From Nemertoderma westbladi (lineage: Eukaryota; Xenacoelomorpha; Nemertodermatida; Nemertodermatidae): DNA of 47,009 nt. Below the pieces are notes generated by a model. It was not told the origin of the DNA. It did not search any database and saw only the letters and a list, made by a program, of their open reading frames with translations. A program made the position numbers and the translations under genes. Every line of letters begins with the position of its first letter. Positions within the stretch are counted from its first letter, which is position 1. Shown in pieces: positions 30,361-40,950 of this stretch. The stretch is from assembly GCA_032718475.1 (NCBI GenBank), contig JAUCBJ010001809.1, positions 1-47,009 of the forward strand, in the 5' to 3' direction.

Positions 30361-30834
30361 AATAAGTTATAATGTACATGTAGTGGGAGTATCAGGATTA
30401 AAAATAGAGTAAAAATGAATATAGAATTTTGTTGTAGCGAGAGTATTAAAAATAGTTAAAGAAATTATTTATATAGTATGAAATATATTTGTGAAAAAAA
30501 TCATTCATTTTGAATTTTATGTTGTACAAGATAAATAGTTTCATTTCATTTATTAATCATTACATGACTAATCTGTACAGAGACAAATGGAGGCAGTCAC
30601 ACAAGGATTGGGCTGATAAAAGGAACACATCCGCTAAATGTTAACATTATATGTCAACATTGTACTGTAAAATGTACACAGTGTAAATCTAGTGTAAATT
30701 AATTGTGTACAGTAACCCTAATTATGTAAGACATGTTACATATTAATTATTATTAGTTCTTCATTACCTAGAATCAATATTAATTACTCCTCTATAATAT
30801 CTAATCACTCTATCTATAATTACTCCTCTTAACT
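30361..30834. other. AT-rich spacer, nothing recognised
   Basis: No ORF, RNA gene or clear repeat end seen. Tandem-like TGTACA/TGTAAA words occur at 30650-30720. Confidence 0.5.
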
Positions 30835-31130
30835 GATAATGCAAAACTGCTGGCTGTTTGGATTGACTCTAAACAAACTAGAATGGAAAACACACATATC
30901 ACATATTATTGAAAAGATATCCAAATCATCTGGCATTTTCTACAAACTTCGACACGTATTTCCTTTAAACATTCTCCGCACAATGTATCTTACTTTAATA
31001 CATCCATATATACACTACTTACGGAATTTTACTCTGGTGCTCAATTCGCGAAGATACTCGTAAGCCTCTTCGAATTAAAATAAACAAACTGTTACGTTGT
31101 ATTGCTTTCTCGGACTACCGATCCTCGGCG
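30835..31130 (+). pseudogene. LINE RT thumb fragment (family D)
   Basis: The frame from 30839 reads GLTLNKLEWKTHISHIIEKI then SGIFYKLRHVFPLNILRTMY and LIHPYIHY, the conserved post-RT segment of CR1/Jockey-type pol. A frameshift near 31020 moves the continuation (SIREDTRKPLRIKINKLLRC) to another frame. Truncated at both ends. It abuts the TA-flanked element starting at 31185. Confidence 0.75.
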
Positions 31131-31184
31131 ACACCACGTGGAAACAAACAACTATAATTATACTACCACTACACACGCCAGATA

Positions 31185-31448
31185 GGGGGGGGGGGGGGGG
31201 GGAAACTGGACGCAATAAAAATTCATCCCTCTCCAGGGGAAATTCGACGCAAATAACAGCTGATAACTCTCAATAATAAAACTGTAACCTGTTCTATTGT
31301 GTTTAGTTTATTGTTTTGGTTAAAATAACGTGCCACTGTAACCTGCTCCTTTCCCTAAATTGAACTATCTATTTAACATTGACGCGGGATATTAATTCGC
31401 CAAGGCGGGTTTAGCGTCGAGTTTCCCCCCCCCCCCCCCCCCCCCCCC
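31185..31448 (+). mobile_element. R1-family miniature inverted-repeat element with poly-G/poly-C ends
   Basis: Inverted copy of 24083-24321. Starts after TA (31183-31184) with 18 G then GAAACTGGACGCAA, and ends with 24 C. The interior holds GTAACCTGTTCTATTGTGTT and GTAACCTGCTCCTTTCCCTA. The right flank is TG instead of TA. The homopolymer ends appear to be expansions of the six-G/six-C ends seen in the other copy. Confidence 0.8.
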
Positions 31449-32149
31449 TGTCTCACACACACAGTAGGCCTACTGTAGGATTTTATGTAGGACATTTTTG
31501 TGGGGATGGAATCTGGAATTTCATTATTTATAAAGGGAGAGGACGAGGGGGTCAATAAGGGTTCCTTGTAGGACGTCCCACTTCTACCTTAGGATGAGTG
31601 TGGGTGAGTATAGAGTGCCCATTTGCTCTCGCGAGGTCATGATCAAGAGATTAAAGGCCTTGCTGAGATCGAGGAATGTGATTGAAACGTGATTACTACA
31701 ATTATGTAGCTGGTGACGCCAATTTTCAGTTGCGTATGTGATTGCATCAGCTATTGAGTACTTTTAAGAAAACAAGTTGGAATGGATTTTTATGCCGGTA
31801 AAGAAATAGTTAAATTTGATTGACTAACATTTTTTCAAATATCTTTGCATTCGGTTGAGTAACTGAAATTATGGCGGTTTTGAGGGAAATTGTCATCACC
31901 TTTTTTGTAAATGAGTGTTATATCGGATATTTTTAAACAGTTATATCAGTAGGCCGATATAAGTGTTGGTCAATTTTAAGTAGACCCTTAAATGGGTCCA
32001 GTTAATTAATTAACTTTATTATTCAAATTATAATATATAATAATAGTGAAAATAAATCAATAATTAATGTACCTACTGTATATAGCGCATACTGTAGTTT
32101 TCAAACCAGCTAAATTATGGTTAAAAGTCTAATAATTTGAATATGGAGT
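31449..32149. other. Spacer, no gene recognised
   Basis: Begins with CACACACACAGTAGGCCTAC. 31560-31960 has faint resemblance to LINE-like coding sequence on the minus strand (stretches such as a diverged RT fragment) but I could not support a frame. AT-rich to 32149. Confidence 0.4.
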
Positions 32150-32640
32150 TTAACCGGAGCTGCCGGAAGTGACGTTTGAGACCGGAAGTCGCGCATCCAT
32201 GCAGTCAACTATTAACCAGCCTCCAGCATGGTTCTGACGCACTCCACACAGGGCGCACTCGAACCCATGGTTCCTCATTGATTCTCGTCTCGTCACGAGG
32301 GTAGGTGTCGGAAGAGGATCTTGGCTTCCGCACACCACATTCCGTCGGTGTTACCAACTTGAGGTGTGAAGGACATGCGTTTGTCTTCGCATGGTAGTGA
32401 GACTTCTTCTGTAGTGCCCGTTGCTCCAGGGGGGACTCGATTGGCCTGAATAAACAGGTACGTGTTTGCGTCAGGGTTGATAACCGCAATGTGGAACCAC
32501 GCAACCTGTTGATTTCCCCAGACGCCCCGCCCCGGCTGGTAGCCCCGGGGTTCATCATGGTGTTTTATCACCAGGCCCTCAGATTTGTAGCTGTGATGTG
32601 GTGAAAGGCCCGTCACAGCCTTCACAATTAGTTGAAGGCC
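32150..32640 (-). other. Unidentified GC-richer block, possibly part of a retroelement
   Basis: Distinctly GC-richer than its flanks and open in two minus-strand frames (32558-32205 and 32625-32293). The latter includes GYQPGRGVWGNQQVAWFHIA and CEDKRMSFTPQVGNTDG; the other has ECALCGVRQNHAGG in a third frame. No domain recognised. It could be a 5' region of a LINE or a decayed gene; I do not call it coding. Confidence 0.35.
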
Positions 32641-32819
32641 CGGCGACTACTAAGCTAACACAATTAATTTTTTTAACACTAAAATTAATCATTCTTCCAC
32701 TATTTTTATTGTGTTTTTTTTTCACTAAATTTAATCATTATACACTAAAATTAATCATTCATAACTATTTTTTATTGGCATTGGGATACCGGTACATTTT
32801 TTGCTGGTTATAAAAGCTC

Positions 32820-32889
32820 ACCTATGTAACCTGCTCCTGTCCCCCAATTGGTAACAACACTGTTTATTGTTTTGGTTATAAAAGCCTAC
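32820..32889 (+). repeat. R1 repeat module
   Basis: GTAACCTGCTCCTGTCCCC followed by TTTATTGTTTTGGTTATAAA, the same two modules in the same order as at 31322-31345 read in the other orientation of that element. Confidence 0.7.
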
Positions 32890-34436
32890 TACTAGGATCG
32901 GCATGCTGCATTGCAGCTGCATTTTTAAGAATGCTGTGCCGGCTTATCGACAAAATTGCACCGCCACAACTCCCTATCACCCATGACATTTGCTAGATCA
33001 TCCGCAACTTCAAGGCCAGTGTCCTTTAAGATGCGTCTCAAGAAAGTCATGGGCTGTCCACCATGCTTATTCACTCCATGAGGCTGCCAAAGTACAAGAT
33101 TATGCACTGGCTGGTCCTCACGGCGAAAGCAATGTCCTGCAAAGCGGAGGCGATTTTGTTCTAGTGTCAAGCTTGGGGGAACCAATGAGACACCTCCAAT
33201 GTTATATAGTGTCTGGTTGGAGATGTGTGCATTGTAATTGACACAATGAACCCGGCGTAGCATTCTTGTGAATGTGCCATCCAGAGATTTGGTATCCTCA
33301 GCAGTTAGAGCCCAGCATGGACTCCCATAGAGGAGTACTGGAACTACTGCTGCTCTAAATAATCGGACCTTAAGTTTCCGATTAATTCTCGGTGACTTCC
33401 AAATCCTGGAAAGCCTATTCAAGGCTGCCCATGCCTTTCCCTTACGTATTCGAAGGTCCTCACCTGACTTCCGGATCTATGATCCCAGGTAACAGAAGTC
33501 ATCCACATGCTCAAGCATACCATCTTTTGAGCTTATGCTCATCCGATCGGAGACTTGCTGAGGACTTTCAAAGTTAACTGTCAAATTTTGGTCTTTCTGG
33601 AGTTACTAAAAAGACCAACACTAGAAGCAGCATGCTCTAATGAGCTGAGGAGTCGTTGGGCTCCCTCTAGTGATTCTGAGAATACTCCTAAGTCATCAGC
33701 AAAGTCTAGATCAGTTAGGTACTTGGCAGGATTTCCTCGACTTCTGGAGCCAGTAGGTGGAGTTATCACCACCCCATCATCATTATGATGATCTAAGGAC
33801 ATGCGTAGAACATAGTCAACCACAATAATGAACAAGAATGGTGCAAGTGTGTCTCCTTGGAGGACGCCCCATAACACTTCAAATGGTTCTGTGTCACCGT
33901 CAACAGTAGACACAAAATGTTGTCGAACCATCGTATACTGATCTGATTGCTGCAATAATTTCATCAGGAATCCCATATAATGAAAGTATGCTGAACATAC
34001 GTGAGCGAGAGACTGAATCAACGGCCTTGAAGAAGTCAACAAAGATAACAGCCAGATGCCTGTCTTTCTTTTTTGATAACTCTTCAATTATCCTTCTAAG
34101 TGCCAAAATGGGCTCCATGGTCCCACGACCTTTAGGAACCCATTCTGATTTCCACGGAGCAGTCTCTCAATGGGATCCCTGATGCAATTTAATAGAATTC
34201 TATTGTATAGCTTTGCAGCAATCGAGATCAATGAGATTCCCCGAAAATAACCATAGAGTGTTAGGTTGCCTTTCTTGGGAACTGGCACCAACTTATTTGT
34301 TTTCATTTCTTAAGGGACTCTTATTGTTCGGTACATGTCTACTATGATGGGATAGATGAGCTTTAAACACTCAGGTATTTTAAAGACCTCAGGGGGAACA
34401 CCATCTACTCCACTGGAACGATTGATCTTAAATATA
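32890..34436 (-). mobile_element. Non-LTR retrotransposon family A copy 2, 5'-truncated, with 13-bp target duplication
   Basis: Minus strand, flanked by TATAAAAGCCTAC at 32877-32889 and 34437-34449. Pol pieces in order from 34430: [33 protein letters not shown] (34306), GNQNGFL, then MRRIIEELSKKKDRHL-like RT motif A region (FVDFFKAVDSVSR), GVLQGDTLAPFLFIIVVDYV (motif B), YLTDLDFADDLGVF (motif C), GLFSNSRKTK. After a frame break near 33490-33580: WKSPRINRKLKVRLFRAAVV, NRLRFAGHCFRRED and a C-terminal RELWRCNFVDKP. At least two frame disruptions make it a pseudogene. The class is non-LTR; RTE-like or Jockey-like, not settled. Confidence 0.88.
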
Positions 34437-34484
34437 TATAAAAGCCTACCTCTGTAACGAATTGATTTAATTTGGTGGAAAATG

Positions 34485-34600
34485 AATTAATCGTAGTTAT
34501 AATTGATTAATTTTAGTTATAAGTGATTAATTTTAGTGATAAGTGATTAATTTTAGTGATAAGTGATTAATTTTAGTGATAAGAGATTAATTTTAGTATT
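34485..34600 (+). repeat. 20-bp tandem repeat, about 5 copies
   Basis: Units of GATTAATTTTAGTGATAAGT, with GTTATAAGT variants in the first two. Inverted, diverged counterparts lie at 32676-32765. Confidence 0.88.
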
Positions 34601-34620
34601 GGAAAAATAAGTGCCATAAA

Positions 34621-35875
34621 CGAACATTAACCATAGCTACCGCTAATAGCTTACATGCCTTCTGCTTCCTGATTAATACAAAGTTATACGCATATTATAA
34701 GCCTACGCCTATAAGAATAGGTCGTGTTGGACCTTGGACGCGCGCTTACTCGCACATAGATAGTAATAACCTCTAGTTTTCATTACTGGATATTGTAAAG
34801 CAGTGACAGACACGTGGCAATAACCGGAAAACTACACGACAGAATTGACGTGGCCAACCAGACATCGCCCACGGACGCACTGCATCAACGTTCAACGATG
34901 AGTCGTTATGGTAACATACAGTTGCTGTAGTACAATAATTACGTTTCAGGGTTAGTTGAGAAACCGAGCCATCTGTTTAGGCCCTACTGCACAATAATTG
35001 CACAATTTTTACGCATTATTTCCATGTCATTTACATTGTACATGTAAAGTAAGCCACTGTAAAGCTAATACAACTGTTTATGCAAGGCGTAAAAGCAATT
35101 ATCTTGTACGCATATCAATACTATACTGGGCTTTTCACTGAATTACAATAATTCGGCTCTGAAATCTGCATGTTTTACAATATTAACTATTGATTACAGA
35201 TCGAACTGTTATTTAATTATATTTGCCCATTTTAGGATGAGAGCACGACAGTAATTAATAGATGTGAAAATACAGTTTTTTCCGACTATAAATAAATGGA
35301 CTATATCTGCAATGGTCAGAGTCGAGGCCAACAGCCACCACCTAGGTAGTATAAATATATATAAAATTACAAAACAAAGACGCAAAGACCTGTAGAAAAC
35401 ACGTGTTAACTTTCGTTTTGGTTCCCTCCACACGCCTCTTTAACCTGCTCCTTTACTAACCTGCTCATTTTAAATGGCAATGGGACCTAACGCGACTTCC
35501 TCTTTGCTTTGTACAGATGGTACTAACCCAAATTAGAGAGCAGTTTTTGGTACTTGAGTTATATTTTAAGAAAGAGAGGTAGTTACTGTAAATAAATATC
35601 TTTATTGCACAGCACAATAATGTAGTTCTTATCAATATGCCTTGTTGATTTGTGTCTTTGTAAAATTGTAAAACTCTGACAAAAATTCAAGTTAATGTGG
35701 ATGGCTTTACCATGATGTAATAGCGTTAGTTATATCATATTTTGTAATAATAAGTTTTTATAATAAATTTTTATATATGATTGTAAGCTATTCCAGAATG
35801 TTGGACCCAGTATACAGTTCCGTAGACTCATGAGGTTCTGTATGATTAAGCCTGCAGCGGCGGCCGGTGGACCTA
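34621..35875. other. Spacer, no gene recognised
   Basis: Contains one short R1-like piece at 35440-35475 (CCTGCTCCTTTACTAACCTG). Otherwise AT-rich with no supportable ORF or RNA gene. Confidence 0.5.
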
Positions 35876-35879
35876 ATGT

Positions 35880-36045
35880 TTTGGGGCGAGCCACGAAGTT
35901 GGCGGAGCCTTAGTGAAGTGACCCTTTAGGGGGGTGGGTCAATTTTAGCAAATAGTTTTCGTTGTAACTTGCTAATAACTTAAGAATGAAAGCTTTCCGG
36001 AGTGAAAATTTGTATAAGACCAAAAGTTGGGATTTTTAGAGACTT
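35880..36045 (+). repeat. Dispersed repeat, copy 1 (second copy at 40706-40925)
   Basis: Shares GGAGCCTTAGTGAA, GGGGTGGG, GGCAAATAG-type words and the order of blocks with 40706-40925; diverged with indels. Function unknown. Confidence 0.65.
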
Positions 36046-37249
36046 CCAGACACGTTCAAGCCGAAACTTGTCAGATATGTGCTAGAACACATCCTGTGGC
36101 TTTGTGGTGTCGATACTCGGTCTGCAATTCTACAGACCGCTGGAAGATGGTGAAATGTCTGAAAGTGGAAACCTTCGCTCACTTGGTTATTTCTGAAATT
36201 TGACAGATACACATGCAGACAGACCATATCCGTAGGCTGCGTCTATTTTGGGACGGTAATCCCTCGGCAGTTCTCAAGTGTACCGCTAGTGGGCTGAAAT
36301 GAAAATATTTTAGAAATGTCTGAAATCTTATTAACCTTTCTTCTTCTATCTATATCGACCTCTTCTTGATTGATACCTGGCACATATTATATTCTACAGT
36401 ACTTAAACGGACTTAAATGGGACTGCAGTTACAGTCTGCCTCTAAGTGATAAAGTGATTAGGGATTTTCTCGACATTTTTAAGTTGACTTTCAAGTCCCC
36501 TCTTCCTGTCAGTGTAAAGTGATAGTGAACATGTGAAAGACGAAACACCAGAGGCAACTCGGAGACTCCTCTCTTGGCTGTTACCTATAAGGGAGGAAGG
36601 GCGCAACACTAACTCCCAATGTTGAACACTCAAATAACTACCCAACCCTATCTTTACTCCCCCAGCGACTTTTCAACTCGGTAGTTATACACCTACCTGG
36701 ACACGAATAATTCCCAGGGAGATATTTGTTAATCCATTATAGTACTGGTTGCTCGAAACGACACCATCACCCCCCTCCCCCTCATCCCACTCGCCATTAC
36801 GCTCTACAAAAATTATATTATTAATTTATATTTATATTTTAATTATTGTTGGTTTTCACAGCACAGTTAAAAATGTTTCAGATCGACAAAAGCACAATAT
36901 TGTTACCGTAAACTATACCTGTCTGCAGTTATCCTTGTCTCCACTACAGAAATACAACTGATTAAGAACACAAATATTTCACTCAGTGTTATATTTTATA
37001 TATCGTTTGTAATTCTTCCAATTTCAGTTGCGACAAAATATAATATCACACACAATAGGAATACTTTGTATAGATGCCCAACAAATTATAATATTGAATC
37101 AATCCATCCCTAACAGAAACACAAAATACAAAAATACGATGGAATAAACCAAAACCTGCTACACTAAACCTTAAAAAACAAAACGACGGTGGATTTCAGT
37201 AGTTCGGGTATCTTTGTGTTTGAACGAGCACTGGCCTTATTGGATCCAT
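36046..37249. other. Spacer and presumed PDI 3' UTR
   Basis: No host gene recognised. The right part is presumably the 3' UTR of the PDI gene on the minus strand; I found no convincing AATAAA close to its stop. Confidence 0.5.
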
Positions 37250-38743
37250 CTACAACTCCTCTTTCTTCGCCTTCTCTTCGGTTGGTGGTATCTTACCAGG
37301 CGGTTTCTGTTCTTCCTCGGTCTTCTTCTTCCCTTCCATGAAGGCGACAAAGGATTCCAGATCCCGCTCCCCACTGTAATCAACAATCTCGTTGGTTCCT
37401 TTCTTAAACAACTTGATGGTGGGAAATCCTCGTACAGCAGCCGCAGGGATCTCGTTGGCTGTCGCATCGACTTTAGCGATAACGATGGCTTCATTGTCCT
37501 TAAACTTCTCGCCAAGCTCATCCCAGATGGGGGCCAACGCCTTGCAATGTCCGCACCACGGCGCATAGAATTCCACAAGGACATCCTTCTCCTTATCCAT
37601 AGCGACCGCCTCAAAGTTTTTACCTACGAGAACCTTGACGGGTTGTTTATCCCAATCATCTGGTATCTCTTCCGTCTTGAGATGCGGTTGCAGGTCTCCC
37701 TTCTGGTAACTATCGATAAAGGATTTTATGTTGTCGAAGGATAACTCTGTGAACTCGGGTTTGTATTTCCTCATATCTGCTTCCGCGTTCACTATTCGGA
37801 CGGCCGGAAGATCGGCCTTGACGATCCCGAAGTACTCGGCGACGCGAGCGTTACTGGGGTTGTTGTCGTTCACGTAGATGAACAGCATCTTCCCGCGGTG
37901 TTCCCGGGAGAGTTTCGTTAGGTGGTCCAGCAACCCTTGGAACTCATCCGATTCGGAGTTGACGAACAGAAGGATATGGTTCTTGATATCGCCACCAAAG
38001 AGCTTGGGAGCCGTCTTATCTGTGAATTCAACAACCAAAGGCAAATTGTTCTTACCGATGAAACTCTTTATGTTAGAAGCCGTAAACTCATCAGTGAAAT
38101 CGTTTCGTTTCTCGTCGAACTTCTTGAATAGGACCACACTGCCGTCCTTAACGTCGTACTTAGTGAGCACAGCGTCACTGTCAGCTATGCCGAAGGGTGT
38201 TTCATCATCTAGACGAGCCGCCTCCAAGTAGATCGCGGCCTTGTCGCTCTCGCGGTTCTTAAAGAAACCGATAACAACATAATCGTCATTATCAATAAAG
38301 GTCTGAGCAGCTTCTTCATCAGCTAGAACCACAGCTGGAGGTCCTGTCTTTTTCTTCAACCAGCTGACGATGGTGTCTGCCGTACGTCCGCCATTGTAGT
38401 CGGTTGGGGTGCCGCTACGGAAGAACTTCAAGGTTGGATAACCGCGAACGCCGAATTCCTTAGCTAAATCCGATTCCACAGTCGCGTCAACTTTCACCAG
38501 CTTAACCTCAGACCCTTCTTCTTTAAGTTGTCCGGCTGCTTTAACATATTCGGGCGCTAATTTCTTACAGTGTCCGCACCACGGAGCGTAAAACTCTACC
38601 AAGAGGTTCTCAGTTTTTAGAAGGTCCTTCCAGTTAGATTGTGTGCCGACAAACACTCCATCCTCCTGTTCTAATTTGCTGTCCAATTCAGCATTTGTCG
38701 TCACAAAAACAAGAAAACCCAAAAAGGCCGCTACAATTTTCAT
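37250..38743 (-). CDS. P4HB: Protein disulfide isomerase (PDIA1/P4HB type), intronless
   Basis: 497 residues, the usual length of PDIA1. Signal peptide residues 1-18 (MKIVAAFLGFLVFVTTNA). Thioredoxin-like a domain with APWCGHC, Cys 56 and 59; b and b' domains (KFDEKRNDFTDEF, MLFIYVNDNNPSNARVAEYF); a' domain with a second APWCGHC near residues 395-400; then an acidic/lysine tail ending KEEL, a KDEL-type ER retrieval signal. It forms, breaks and rearranges disulfides in the ER lumen and is the beta subunit of prolyl 4-hydroxylase in animals. Both active sites are intact and the frame is uninterrupted, so it reads as a functional gene. The start is the first ATG and gives a normal signal peptide. 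Vertebrate P4HB has about eleven exons; here there are none to splice. Confidence 0.96.
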   Translation of the reverse strand: MKIVAAFLGFLVFVTTNAELDSKLEQEDGVFVGTQSNWKDLLKTENLLVEFYAPWCGHCKKLAPEYVKAAGQLKEEGSEVKLVKVDATVESDLAKEFGVRGYPTLKFFRSGTPTDYNGGRTADTIVSWLKKKTGPPAVVLADEEAAQTFIDNDDYVVIGFFKNRESDKAAIYLEAARLDDETPFGIADSDAVLTKYDVKDGSVVLFKKFDEKRNDFTDEFTASNIKSFIGKNNLPLVVEFTDKTAPKLFGGDIKNHILLFVNSESDEFQGLLDHLTKLSREHRGKMLFIYVNDNNPSNARVAEYFGIVKADLPAVRIVNAEADMRKYKPEFTELSFDNIKSFIDSYQKGDLQPHLKTEEIPDDWDKQPVKVLVGKNFEAVAMDKEKDVLVEFYAPWCGHCKALAPIWDELGEKFKDNEAIVIAKVDATANEIPAAAVRGFPTIKLFKKGTNEIVDYSGERDLESFVAFMEGKKKTEEEQKPPGKIPPTEEKAKKEEL

Positions 38744-38882
38744 TTTGGATATATATGTAATTTGAAATTAGAGTTGCAACGGTGAAGGATACAGGCCTAA
38801 GCTGCTAAGTACTGATGCCGAAAAGCTGGATATGTTTATTTATAAAAATTTCTGACTTATGATCCGGCACTTGTGTCAAATA

Positions 38883-39117
38883 GGGGACCCTCTCAACCTG
38901 CTAATCCTGAAATCACATAAACTAAACAGCTAAAGTCACTAGTCGACTAGTGCTAGTGCCCGGTTAGTAAAGGAGCAGGTTACAGAGGCGAGTTGAAAGG
39001 AACCAAAACAATAAATGAGAGTTAGAAATATTGTTTTATCACCTGCTAAGTGCTAAATATCAGGATTAGCCTGTTAGCAGGTGATTTCAGTTAGCAGATT
39101 AGGAGGGTCCCCTCCCC
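38883..39117 (-). mobile_element. R1-family miniature inverted-repeat element, TA flanked
   Basis: Ends GGGGACCCTCTCAACCTGCT at 38883 and the approximate complement GGAGGGTCCCCTCCCC ending at 39117, with TA outside both (38881-38882, 39118-39119). The interior includes AAAGGAGCAGGTTACAGAGG and AACCAAAACAATAAA. It lies about 140 bases upstream of the PDI start codon. Confidence 0.75.
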
Positions 39118-40700
39118 TATGTGCTATGTGACACTACAGCACTAGTACCGGTACCTTATGTTCTACGTTTGTTCAAATTAACTAGAGGTTATTGTTACCG
39201 CACAGAGTGGCAAGTGGCGATCCAAACAATAAATAGGGGTAAAAGCTTAACTGCATAATGCTGTAATGTAACGCTCTGACGCTAGGCCTAATAACTACCG
39301 GCTGACCGGCAAATATGTCTGTTTGAATGTTACGAAAGTAGGGAGAATGGAGAATGAGGTCTACTTTTGTACTCCCGAAATTGCGATGCAACCGGTACAA
39401 CTGCTGTACTGTCAGACTGTACTACGTGTTACCGGCCAGCCGGTACTGATGTAACGCTGTAACGATATATTTATCTTCCCTTCTGCCAGTCTACAGAACC
39501 TATGTTGTTATGTCAGCGTCAGGTTAAGGCAGTAAGGTATACCAGTTCAGGCTACATTGACAGCCAAATCCTATAGGCCTAACAAACAATAAACACGTAT
39601 TCATCATACTGCAATACTGTCATATGAAAACGAGACCTACACATAAACTGAAGACACAGATAATGGTTAACAATGCAATTATTCCACCAGTTATATATCC
39701 TGCCAAATCTAAACCCCTAAACCAATAGCCCATTCTATCTACAGCCCAGTTGAAATCCGAGGCATCTGATTGGAAGACGTGGCAGGCATTGCCGCATTAT
39801 GATGTAAAATAATGCTATCTGCCTATTCCAGCTGGCGCTGAGTAAAATTAATAATTACAAGGGAACTGGGGCCTTCAAAGGAAGAGAGAAAGCCCTATAA
39901 TTACTTCACCATTTGAATTGTTGGATATTGTTAATGCTTATTGCCAAAAGCAGAGCATTGTTAGGCATTCGGACTCATTTATAACGGTAGGTGGCGTGCA
40001 TTCATTTTAATTGCAATATTGGTGTCAGTTTGGTCTTGATGGTTGGTTACGGGAGATTAGTTTTGTTACAGTATTATATTCCCACCCAATTTAGGTTGCA
40101 ATATTATTAACATTATTTATTAAACACAGTGAAATATTATAAAATTAATTATATGCGACCAATGCATCTAATTAAAAAAATATATACATATGAAATGGTG
40201 ATATAAAAGATCGATCGTTTGTGGAGGGCTGATATAAAATATACAGTTTAGGGCAGGAAACTACTGTAATGCGAATAGGATTTGCGAGTTCCATATTCTC
40301 CTTCCCCCACAATGCTGTTAACCATGTCCCGAATGACTCATACTGCCGTCGGTAGATATCTCAGCAACTGGACGGCCGTGTGGAGACCAAACTTAGTGTG
40401 TAGGCAATGAGCGAGTTCCTTGAGGGGTGTGCGGACATGGTTTGTCTTTTTGCCGTATGTGTACGTATTTGAAAGAGTTCCCGCGTAGCCTACCGTACGC
40501 TACCGTACAGTATATGTGAGACGTATTTGCCCGTAATTCAGGAAGCAGCAGTCAGTGCACTACAGCACTCTGCACTATTGCTATATCTCATGGTACTGTA
40601 CCTGGCCTATTTATCCATGTTTATAGACCTGTACGTACAGTACATCAGGTAAATAATACAGCGAGCCGGCTGTACTGTGCTAAGATTATACAGCTCGCGC
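39118..40700. other. Spacer, no gene recognised
   Basis: 39140-39560 is rich in ACCGG and AGGCCTA words. 40360-40440 has a sequence of the kind CAGCAACTGGACGG..ACCAAACTTAG that resembles dispersed animal repeats. No supportable ORF. Confidence 0.5.
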
Positions 40701-40705
40701 TTTGT

Positions 40706-40925
40706 GGGGTGAACCACGACGTTGCCGGAGCCTTAGTGAACTGACAATGTTAGGGGTGGGACAATAATGGCAAATAGTTGTTGACGGCGTAGTCTTCGTT
40801 ACGAGATTGACATGCTATTAACTTTGTCGGATGTGACGCTGTGTCGGTGTCGTGTTGAAAATTTGTTGGCATTATTACAGGACCAAAAGGTGAGATTTTT
40901 TAAAAGCTTTAAGAAACCCAGTTCA
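40706..40925 (+). repeat. Dispersed repeat, copy 2 (first copy at 35880-36045)
   Basis: Aligned blocks GGAGCCTTAGTGAACTGA and TAGGGGTGGGACAAT with the copy at 35880. It ends next to the LINE copy starting at 40951. Confidence 0.65.
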
Positions 40926-40950
40926 TCAGTCTCCAACATGTCTAAAGTTC

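Larger units (their letters stand above)
32645..34620. mobile_element. R1-related inverted-repeat element split by a LINE insertion
   Basis: ACACTAAAATTAATCAT words at 32676-32765 are the inverted counterpart of GATTAATTTTAGTGATAAGT repeats at 34485-34600. Between them lie an R1 module (32820-32889) and, after a 13-base duplication, the rest of the element. The LINE at 32890-34436 interrupts it. Boundaries of the outer element are approximate. Confidence 0.6.

Noticed and set aside
37214-37744. 176-codon plus-strand ORF opposite PDI
   Set aside because: Antisense of the strongly supported PDI a' domain.
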